From Turnera subulata (taxonomy: Eukaryota > Streptophyta > Magnoliopsida > Malpighiales > Passifloraceae), in assembly GCA_028386065.3 (NCBI GenBank), contig JAKUCV010006155.1:80324-144323 (forward strand): a DNA stretch of 64,000 nt, in the 5' to 3' direction. Under the pieces are notes generated by a model. It was given only the letters and a program-made list of their open reading frames with translations. It was not told where the DNA came from and ran no database searches. Positions 35,891-44,600 of this stretch are shown here, piece by piece (positions within the stretch are counted from its first letter, which is position 1; each line of letters opens with the position of its first letter). A program made the translations under genes and the position numbers.

Positions 35891-36574
35891 ATGCCTTCCC
35901 CAACTACGGTTTTCTTTGTTGAGGGTGCCTCTCTAGGAATAAGGAATAGGTTAGCTTTTAGCATGGTGAATGAGCAGCAAGAGGAATTACCGAATGATCT
36001 GGCAAGAATTCCTCGTTTAGTATTTGTTGATGAACTTTATTCATCTAGGTTCTTTGTAACTCCTATGGAAGAAACATTCTTCCTAGAGGACCAAAGCAAT
36101 CTAAGGGCTTCTTTTTATGGCTCGGCTAACTCTATTATGTTTTTCATATCTGATAGACTGCAGGAATTTCAGCTAGAGCCTTCATGTCAAATTTTAAATC
36201 AAAGCAGTTATTATCAGGTTTCCATGATGGCTCGGAGCATCCCAAGGGTGACTGGGTTACCACCTACATGGCCTAAGGTACAACTTTTACTATGGAATTG
36301 TAGGGGTGTAGCAAGAAGGTCCCAAGATTTTGTGCGTACCTTAAGGGATCTGAAGAATCAATACAAGCCCAACATGGTACTGATTACTGAGACTTTGTGG
36401 CAAGCAGGAGAAAATCATGGTGTAATCCCACTCCGTTTTCCTGCAAAGAATCGGTTTGAGATACCTGGAGAAAACAATATGGGTGGTATGTGGTTCTCCT
36501 GGAACGACAGTGTTAGGATCAACATCAACAACGAGGCTCGGAGTTTTAGAGTCAATGTTGTACCCAACAGATAA
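35891..36574 (+). CDS. Chimeric 227-aa open frame with a LINE-type endonuclease start
   Basis: The frame opens at an ATG 69 bp downstream of a TATA-like CTATAAGAA (35822-35830). Residues 1 to about 130 match nothing I recognise. From about residue 133, LLLWNCRGVARRSQDF and then MVLITETLW read as the N-terminal part of an APE-type endonuclease of L1-like LINEs (the Asn of WNCRG and Glu of ITET are the usual metal-binding residues). The frame stops before the catalytic His and there is no reverse transcriptase or 3' tail, so it is not an ordinary 5'-truncated LINE. It lies antisense inside the decayed Copia element, between hairpin array segments. Expression is unknown; it may be a captured fragment or a pseudogene. 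Confidence 0.45.
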   Translation: MPSPTTVFFVEGASLGIRNRLAFSMVNEQQEELPNDLARIPRLVFVDELYSSRFFVTPMEETFFLEDQSNLRASFYGSANSIMFFISDRLQEFQLEPSCQILNQSSYYQVSMMARSIPRVTGLPPTWPKVQLLLWNCRGVARRSQDFVRTLRDLKNQYKPNMVLITETLWQAGENHGVIPLRFPAKNRFEIPGENNMGGMWFSWNDSVRININNEARSFRVNVVPNR

Positions 36575-36805
36575 ACAACTGTTTAAACTCATGTATGAGA
36601 ACGATTCCTCTTTGTGAATGTTCTCTAGTTATGGATCTATTATGCAATAATAATATGCACGCTTTCTCTCAGCCTTGTAATTATAATCTCATTCACGGCC
36701 ACAGGCACAATTAATTATACTGTCTTATTCACTTCAGGGAATAGAGCAGAGTCAATTCAACAGGATCCATAATAATATCTTTTATTACTGTAAGTGAGAG
36801 TTTCT

Positions 36806-36917
36806 ATATTCTTCAAGAGTATTTGCTCTTCCAGAGCGTAAATATATGATCTTCTAGATCATAGTAAAGCATGCGTTCTTCAAGAACATATTCAAACTTA
36901 TGCTCTTCTGGAGCATA
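36806..36917. repeat. C-TTCNR-G hairpin array, segment 3
   Basis: Five consecutive units in 112 bp: ATATTC-TTCAA-GAGTAT (36806-36822, one wobble pair), GCTC-TTCCA-GAGC (36825-36837), TATGATC-TTCTA-GATCATA (36845-36863), GTTC-TTCAA-GAAC (36875-36887) and TATGCTC-TTCTG-GAGCATA (36899-36917). Stems are all different; loop and closing pair are constant. Further imperfect units occur near 37133-37155 and 37166-37178. Confidence 0.9.
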
Positions 36918-36984
36918 TAAATCTTTTTCTCATTTTGAGATTGTACATGTTATGTAAAATAGTTGACATCCACACATATAACTC

Positions 36985-37540
36985 TCCCCCTTGGATGTCA
37001 ACTTGCATTGTCTCCAGGACAAATGCCTGAGCCATTATTCTACAAACGATTATAATAACAGTAAAGTAAACATAATAATATAACAAATAATAATTAAACA
37101 GAACATAAAATAAAAGCTTTCAATAAAAATGACTTGCGCCTTCAGGGTAAGCAAGAACAATATCCATCTTCTGGTGGTCGTATCTTTCTTTAATTTTCCT
37201 TAAAGATCTGCGGGATCTTGCAATGGGCCTTATAACCCAATCAAAACGTAAATTAAAGCAAGAAAATAAATATAATGGGCATTTTCATAGCCCAATAACC
37301 AAAAAATTAAAAGCAATGGGCCTTTTATGAGCCCATTTGTAATTTAAATAAAAACATAAAATATGTTTACTCAATAAAGGCGGCTTAGCCGGCCAACAAA
37401 TGAAATAAGGCGGCTTAGCCGGCCAATATTGTATATTTCCAGATTTTATTTATTTACTATTATTATTTACCCCTCTTTTTTTTTTAGGAACAGAATATAT
37501 ATTTATCGTTTTTTTTAAATATATATACCTGGACTGGGCT
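36985..37540 (-). other. Non-coding 5' region of the decayed Copia element
   Basis: AT-rich, with a second copy of the polypurine-like block (complement of CTCTCCCCCTTGGATGTCAA at 36983-37002) that also marks the 3' LTR border near 17791, and a tandem pair of AAGGCGGCTTAGCCGGCCAA (about 37376-37427). No gag frame can be read. Confidence 0.5.
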
Positions 37541-38156
37541 TGAACAGGACCAGCCCAGACCTTTGCACAGTCCCAGCTCAGGCCCGTGCAAAAGCCCGAG
37601 CCAGCCAGTCCAGTGCCCAAGCCCATGCCCGTGCAAAGGGCCCAGGCCAGTCAGCCCGGCGTCAGAACCCACGCGGGTCAACCCAGACAGATTCGGGTCG
37701 TCTCCACGGGTCTGCTCACCGATTCGTTGCAGACGGCGGCGCGACCGGTCGTGGCAGCGAGCACAGGCGGCGCGAGGCGTAAACGAGCGTGGCAGGAGAC
37801 GAGACGGCGGGAGGAGGACGCGCAGCTGCCGGCTGTCGGTGCGCGTGAGGAGGAAGACAGACCCGACGGGCCTTGTCGGGTCATTGGGCTCGGCCGTCGG
37901 GTCATCGGCCTTGGACGGCGCGTCCGGAGGCGAAACCGGCGGGAGGCGGCAGCTTCAGGTCGGCGACAGCACGACCGAGGTGATGGTGGCGGTGGTGAGG
38001 CGAGATGTGGCCCGGAACGATTCTTGATGAACAGTAACCGAGGGGTGCACAAACTGTTCATCTTCTTCACAGGTTCGTTTCTGATTTTGTTTTTTTTTTT
38101 CTTTCTTTTCTGCTTTTCTTCTTCATGCTCTGGGTAGGACGATCGTGTTGATAACG
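37541..38156 (-). other. GC-rich leader and primer-binding site of decayed Copia element
   Basis: About 0.5 kb of markedly GC-rich sequence in an AT-rich element, between the 5' LTR and where gag should be. The primer-binding-like TTATCAACACGATCG (minus sense, about 38139-38153) is three bases from the LTR edge. Overlapping open frames exist on both strands because stop codons are rare in GC-rich DNA; none resembles a known protein. Confidence 0.6.
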
Positions 38157-38370
38157 TGTTGTAAATGTAATGTTTGTTTGTGTGTTTCTTTGATTGATGA
38201 AGAATGATGAAGAAGAAGGAGAGACAGGAGAGGGAGGTGGAAGAAGAGCAGATGTAAAGCTCGGTTTTATTCCATCCACATAACTCAATTAACTGGGTAC
38301 AATATATAGGCAATTTGTTAGGTGGCATTTTGTCTTCTAATGACATCCAATAATACCACCTTTTATAACA
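38157..38370 (-). repeat. 5' LTR of decayed Copia element (214 bp)
   Basis: TGTTGTAAATG..TTTTATAACA on the plus strand, followed by the TAGAC duplication. A 10-bp repeat (GAAGAATGAT/GAAGAA) makes it longer than the other LTR. Confidence 0.92.
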
Positions 38371-38612
38371 TAGACAGGGTTAATGCAAATAATTAAAAGA
38401 AAAGGGAAGTCGAAGCCTTGGCTTAGCTATGTAATAATGACAATGCTTAATCAAGATGCATTCGGGGAAAAAAAGAAGAAAAGAAAAAGAGATGATTGGC
38501 TTGGTTTGTCGTTAGATGGACAAAAATGAATAAATAGTGGCCCATAGATCAAAGTGAGAAATAATAGGAATTAGAGGAAGGGTTGTCTGAAGAGGAAGAA
38601 ACCAAAACGGAA

Positions 38613-38689
38613 ATGCTCCAAAGCACAAACCCTTTCGACTTGATCCCCCAAAACCCCACCTCCTGCTGCCTCGACCACCATCACCACGA
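38613..38689 (+). CDS. Possible orphan first exon
   Basis: An ATG-led stretch of 25 codons plus two bases (MLQSTNPFDLIPQNPTS, then CC, L, D and a run of His) ends at a strong donor, GA|GTAAGT. An exon-like composition change is followed by pyrimidine-rich DNA as in plant introns. I find no downstream exon: the next 1.5 kb holds a SINE and a dispersed repeat. It could be the stranded 5' end of a broken gene, or chance. Confidence 0.3.
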
Positions 38690-38860
38690 GTAAGTTCTCT
38701 CCTACACTTCTTCCTAGCTTCTGTTTATGCATCTTCAAGACAGGAACTAGATTTGAATTTTTTTTTTTCAGATGTTAGCTAATGTTTTGTTATGTTTTTT
38801 TTTTTTTCCGTTAGCTAATTCTTAGTTTTCTTTGTTTCCTTTCTTCTTTTTTCTTTTTCT

Positions 38861-39025
38861 GGTTTCCCATTCGGTATCCGGAGATTTGCCCCGACTAATC
38901 CGGTAAGACCCAAATCGCGCACCTGGTTATAGTAGGTGAGTCTCCCAATGGGAATTTTCTGCATACACGAGATCTCGCTTAAGCAAAACCAAATCGCTTA
39001 CCACATGAACCAACCCCTCATTGGT
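38861..39025 (-). mobile_element. tRNA-derived SINE, reverse orientation
   Basis: Reverse complement of the SINE at 656-843 along its whole length, with its A-tail seen as T-rich sequence at about 38839-38860. The shared tail block GCCCCGACTAATCCGG and the head CCAACCCCTCATTGGT are clear. More substitutions than the first copy, so older. No convincing target duplication. Confidence 0.85.
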
Positions 39026-39189
39026 AGTTGTTTAATCTTTTTATATTAAAAGAAAATCATAAGAACTTTTCTTCGTTAATTCATGGGTAGCGAATCCAAT
39101 AAATAGGCATATCGGAAAAAGCGAAATTAGAGGATTAATTAAACTTATGGAAACAAATAGAGCTATATTTTTCTTTTTCTTTGCGCACA

Positions 39190-39304
39190 AAGTTCATCTA
39201 GGAAACAGTTACAGTTACGTCGTAATTTAAGGTCAGAAATTCATACTTTCAGTTATAATTACGACATCCTGATGGGTTTTATGTTCAGGTCAGGTCATGT
39301 AGTT
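39190..39304 (+). repeat. Dispersed 110-bp repeat, right copy
   Basis: Direct-repeat partner of 17251-17360. It begins AAGTTCATCTAGGAAACAGT and contains the same ATAATTACGACATCCTGATG block. Nothing around it identifies the family. Confidence 0.8.
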
Positions 39305-40590
39305 AATGGGAAACTAACGATGCAGTTGCTTTTCTTTTCATTACAAAACAAGTCAAGTCACGTTGATACGAAGCCTGGGCGGCTGAGCTGGGTCTCACTT
39401 TTGCAAAAAGACATATTTTGGCATGTCCGTTATCCAGTCCGGAAGAAACATTAATAATTACAGCCTAGAAAAAAAGATGGTTATGGTATAAAACATTATT
39501 GTAAACCGTAAAAAAATTGATTTCACTTACTACTGGAATGTTTTCCAAACTTAATGTTAAACCGTTTTGTCTTTCTATAAATTTAATTGTTTGCTATTAA
39601 CAGTTCTGTTTAACTTTTGAATTAAGTGCCGTCGAACAATCTTTTGTGCATTACGGTCGTGAAGCATCCAGGCTTATGGAGCAGATGAATGAACAGAACC
39701 AGCAAAAATTTAATTTTCATTTCAAAATTTTTTCCTGCTACTGTACATGTAACAAGAGCGCCACTACAGACTTGTTCACTACATAGAAGCTGTTCTTTTT
39801 TTTTATGCCCAAAGAACTTCCTTTCATTGGTGAACAAAGGTGAGTAGGCTACCAATCAAGATAGAGAGCATCAGAGAAGGGAGGACCAAGTAAAAATGTA
39901 CAAGCTTCGTTCCGGAAGTGCTTCAAAAACAGCAGCAGCCAATAAAAGTTCATCCGCTTGCTGAACTGACAAAAGAGAATGATCGTTAGATCAAGTAGGC
40001 CACTGACATCATGATGTAAAAAAGCCCTAAAACTTTCAGAAATCCAAACAACTTTCTCGATAATTTGAACAGTCAACAGGACACTCTCCTATATTGTCTA
40101 GAAGCACCAACAGGGAAAGCTCCCCATGGGAAGGTTCTAAGTGATAGTTGTGCTTAGTTCCAGCATCATTATGACAAAGATTCTATCTATTCAGATATCC
40201 TAAACTAGTAGGCTGTAAGTTTTGTCTAGTACAACACGATAGTGGATTGAGGGAAGTTCCATCGTATCTTTGTGACATACGCAAGTATGACAAATATCTC
40301 AAAACGTTCGAACAGTCTATGTAGGTGCAGATGTACCAGCACACTAATTCTGTGAACCAGGAGGCCACAGAAACTGAGACAAGACTGGAATCAGAAAACA
40401 AGTGGATTGTGGATGGGAGTTTTGCCATATGATATAACACGCAAAAAAAATAGCCAGCCTGGAGATATTTTGTGGAAAGGTGAAACATTGGTAATGGTAA
40501 TGCAATGGGTACGCTTCAATGTCTAAGTGGAAAAGTGGACCACCAAGGAAAGAATCTCCAACAAAAATTGCTTCAGGAAAATTGGTTTAC
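39305..40590. other. Spacer, no supported gene
   Basis: Mixed-composition DNA downstream of the CW-protein gene. Frames on both strands are short and unlike known proteins. I see no repeat borders. Confidence 0.5.
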
Positions 40591-40696
40591 CTGTTACTCT
40601 CCGCATCTGCTGGGGGATGGTTAGAACAAACCACGCCCCTCTTCCAACCTCCCAGAATCCCTGCCCTTCAATAAGTTCTTCCTGTTTTAAGAGTGG
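40591..40696 (-). CDS. Orphan internal exon-like segment
   Basis: Minus strand: TTTTGCAG acceptor before 40696, an open stretch reading LLKQEELIEGQGFW then EVGRGAWFVLTIPQQM, and an ACAG|GTAAAC donor after 40591. Its codon-like composition and charged, aromatic-rich peptide look coding. If the donor is not used, the frame closes at a stop at 40523-40525. I do not recognise the protein and cannot find joining exons. It lies downstream of the CW gene's polyadenylation signal, so it is probably a remnant of another gene. Confidence 0.4.
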
Positions 40697-41279
40697 CTGC
40701 AAAAGAGAGGAAAAGAATCAAAAGGCCATCCCTTGGGGTACCGTAATCTATCAAACTCAAGTTTTCATCCACTAATATATTACAAACCTTTCAAAGCAAT
40801 AGCTTAGGTGACCCCATATGATTGTAGCATTATTCTCTACTGTACAACTCTTCTACCTAGTCTCAACTAACAAAATCGTAAAAGAAAGCCCCTGACTGCA
40901 GTTTCATAAGATTGATAAGCTAACCTGCAGAAAAAGAAATTGTGAAAATAAGATTAGAACAGTAAATAAGAAAAGCTAACTTAAATCTTGCTCATTTAAT
41001 CAGGAAACAGAAAGGTTGAAGATAAACAAATGCCAACCTGAGAACGCTATGGTCATCTTAGCATAGTTCCTGAACCAATTATGTTAAAGAGTGTCGTCCA
41101 ATATTTGGCATGAGAAGATGTTACTGGACACAGTTCCCATCTCAAAATGTCTTCAAATGATTTACAATTTACAATCTACAGGACAGCAAAAGAAGAACTC
41201 TCCCCCAGGATGAAAAGAACAGACACCAAAATGGTGCATGTCTGACTTCACAATACTACAATCGTTCGGGCTCTCCACC

Positions 41280-41285
41280 TTTATT
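41280..41285 (-). terminator. Polyadenylation signal of CW-protein gene
   Basis: AATAAA on the minus strand, about 375 bp after the stop codon at 41660-41662. It is the first canonical signal downstream of the coding region. Confidence 0.5.
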
Positions 41286-41659
41286 CCATTATTTCTTCAA
41301 GCACAATCCCGTTGGAACTATGCCTAAAATCTTAGAATCTTTTCTGCAGCAATCTTATGAAACAAACTCCCTTAATATCAATCTTCAAATGTATTGGACA
41401 ACCGTGGTCATCGTCTCTGCACAGAACAGCTTAAGTCTCAAAAAATTTATACCCAAACTTCAACATTCATCCTGTATGATACAAATGTACAAAGGGCACC
41501 AAGTTGGCCACTGGCTGATAACTGGTCTATTAAAAGACACATCCGAGTACCGCAGCAATAAGTCCCAGATGCCTTTTCAAAAGGCTTGATCCCCAGGATA
41601 TACCAACCAAACAAAATTTCTCTTGGGTTCAATGGCATCTCCAAAAACAACCACACTCT

Positions 41660-44600
41660 TCAGCGGCTAATAGCTTCAATTGCAAGCCGTACCAGACGTA
41701 GTAATCCATCTACATCTTGGAAGTTAAAATCGAGAGCTGTTTTAATGGATGAAATACCCTCCCCACTACGGGATTCTCCCAAGCTTGCATTTGCAGCAGC
41801 AAAAGCATTGCGAGATTTTCTCGAGGCCTCCATAGCAAAATTTACATCCTGTGCCTGCAAATCACAATGTATGTGAATACTTGCATGAGAACCAATATGT
41901 AATTGCAAAGGAAGAGTTTGACAGTATGCAGTATGCTTGACATACACACAATGCTTGCAGCAAGTGTTACTTTCATACAGAATGGTGCACGGAGCTAATA
42001 AACAGGATACATTGACATCAAGAATATATGAGGAAAATATAGTTTACTCCACCTATTTTACAAGTTAGTCTGAGATTTCTCGCAGTGTAAAATTTGAATC
42101 ACATATTTAAAACAGATACTCATAATCAAAGCTGCACCCTACAAAAAATTTCAGCAACTAGACAATCAAATGTGAAACTGGGAACTTATACCAAATATGG
42201 ATTTACTTACAAAATTGAGCAACCGCACAAAATTGGGACGATTTCTTGCAGCAATCATGTGAGTCCCAGTAACTTGAGGTGAGCTAACACCCTTGGGCAA
42301 AGGAACCTTGTCTGCTGTTGTCGGGTGGTTCAAGTTATCAATATCAGAGGCAGAAGAAGAAGGTGATTCACCTAAAGCACGCACAAGCACAAAGAAATGG
42401 CACATTTAATAGTTTCCCAAGCAGAGCCAAGTGTAAGTAAAACATCACAAATGTATAAACACTAGTTATCATTGGTACATCACAACATAATTGTAACTCT
42501 CCTAGATACACAAGCATGTTAGTTTCAGTTACATCTTTGAGTACCAAATTACAGCCACATTGGATGGACTACAAAATCTACCAGCCAAAAACAAAGAGAC
42601 GTTGCAAAATTCTTGCTGAAATACCCTCCATGCATCTCTGCCAATAAGGACACTATGGATTTAAGATAACTTGAAGAAGGGATGGGTAGAATTTCAGCAT
42701 GCGTTTTGTGGGCACCATGATAGCCTATTTAGAACTTTTTCCTTCAAAAAGAGAGCGTAACTCCACTATCATAGGTCCAACAGTAGGTGTATAGGTAATG
42801 GAGGTTTTATACTTCCCATGATTAGTCCGCCTCATTTGACAAACTGAGCCTAAGGCATGTCACCAAACAACAGCTTACACACTCATCTCCTTTACCAAGA
42901 TAAGAAATAGATACTGGCCACTTTATGATGGCAGCTTTTATGCATTACCACTAACTCTGATTTCAAAAAGGTGTGCGTGAATTTCCACCCAATCAGATGA
43001 AACAGGGATCCATAAAAATATGCATAGTAATATTTAAAAGAAAAAAAACACTGGAAAAAAAAAGAGGCACAATTAATCCAGCACGTGAACAACATGAGTA
43101 ATATGGCATTTCATTCACCTGGAGGAACCATTTGTAAAGCCATCTGCAACTCATGACGATCTCTATTTGCACTGCTATGTGAAGAATAAATTACCCTCAT
43201 ATATGCCACCTCCATGCACTTGTAGGCCAGAGCAGCAGCAGCCATATCTTTTGATTTCTCATACTCATGGGCACAAAACCTGAATAGATAATAAATTTTA
43301 AGAAAGAAGAGGAGGGAAATTGTAAAATTCATTTATAAGCTCCATCGTGCTATTAGCTATAAGCAGGCAATTCCTGCTAAATGGTAACACGATACTTTTT
43401 GCTAAACATTAACCAGCAAAAATAATCCTTGCCCAGCATTGGACACTTACTCGCAGAGTTTTGCAGTGCTACTATAGACTTGCATTGACTGAATCATCTC
43501 TCCAGTTCTGGCGTTGTCGCTGCTACTAGTTTCCAACAAAGAAGCCCCATGAAGAAACTTAAGGGCTGCCTCAAAGTATAGCCTGGTGCTTTCAAGATTT
43601 GACCCATTATTCTGTGAAAGATTGCCATATATTGAAAAGAGTTGGACAAGAAATTAGAGGAAAAGTTACATGACTAGAAAAATCACCAATAACAAACCTT
43701 GAGGCGATCAGCAAGATGTTTAAGATTTTTAGCTTCTTTCAAAGCATTGGTTGCAGCCTGACTGGAGGTATCCCTTTTAACTGGACTTGGGGCATCAAGA
43801 TCTCTGGCCCTATGCCCATTCGACAAGCTTGTCTTTGAACTACTGTTAGTCTGATTAACCCCATCCGCATGATCAATCTTCCTAATGGGTTTTGAAGGTT
43901 TTGGTTCATTAACCCCATTGGAGGAATTAGCGGGCACATCATTATTTACTTCACTAACTTTGTGAGAGTGAGGCAGCGTCTCATTCTGAGCCCCTAGTGT
44001 GGGAGGGGTTGATAACAATTTCCTCCTACCAGAGTCCATCTCCCCATCAAGCAGCATGTTCTGCTTTGGAGTAAATGTCATTTCAGGGTCACAAGTAGCA
44101 CTCACCTTAACATCTGGACCAGTGTGCTCATCAGTATTTGGCTGACCCTCTCTTCTACTATTTGCACCCACCTGCACTTCGTTGTCCCTTTGATCAACAT
44201 ATCTATTCTCATTTTGTTCAGTCTTTACCCTGAATTCTTCATTCTTGTGTTTACCGTCTGGTGGTCTTACTTCATATAAAGGACCTTGTCCATTAAAAGA
44301 ATCAGCAACCACAACTTTGTCATTGTCTACAACAGAGACAGATGTTCGATTTTTGTCCTTGGACCGCGATGAGGATCCCTTTCCATACTTCTTTGGACGA
44401 GACCCATTCATTTGATGGTGGCAGCCATTCGGTCCTCCATCACCATGGCACCGATCCGAAGCAGCCATTTTATCAGGATATGAAGCATCTTGGTCCAAAA
44501 ACTCTGCAGCACCATTCATATGGCGGTTTGCGTTATCAGAAGAAGGCACAATCTGCACTTTAGCTTTACCACCAGATACGAGATTAAGCTCATTTTCCTG

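Larger units (their letters stand above)
17587..38370 (-). mobile_element. Decayed Copia retrotransposon hosting two nested elements
   Basis: Short LTRs (17587-17790 and 38157-38370) with ends TGTT..AACA and a perfect 5-bp target duplication TAGAC (17582-17586 and 38371-38375). In minus sense a polypurine tract CCAAGGGAGAG abuts the 3' LTR, and TTATCAACACGATCG, a Copia-type primer-binding site, sits just inside the 5' LTR. Without nested insertions the element is about 5.9 kb. Its polyprotein survives only as fragments of integrase (about 20100-20290) and reverse transcriptase (18830-19344). It carries the hairpin array described under findings. Confidence 0.9.

Noticed and set aside
36806..36917. 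A CRISPR-like repeat-spacer array
   Set aside because: The loops are constant but only 5 bases, the stems are variable and self-complementary, and spacers are not of uniform length. The context is a plant retrotransposon.
1..38156. Many 60-220 codon open frames in LTRs and GC- or GA-rich tracts (for example 11869-12390, 21721-22305, 34293-34862, 37586-38346)
   Set aside because: They overlap on both strands, follow base composition, are not conserved between paired LTRs and have no protein domain.
40925..41040. Spliced 3' UTR of the CW gene
   Set aside because: A TTTCTGCAG|GT acceptor and a CTCAG|GT donor exist, but a canonical AATAAA precedes them and no reading frame supports the junction.
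41660..42010. Plus-strand gene opposite the last CW exon
   Set aside because: The frame 41586-41876 is the mirror of the conserved C-terminal exon.
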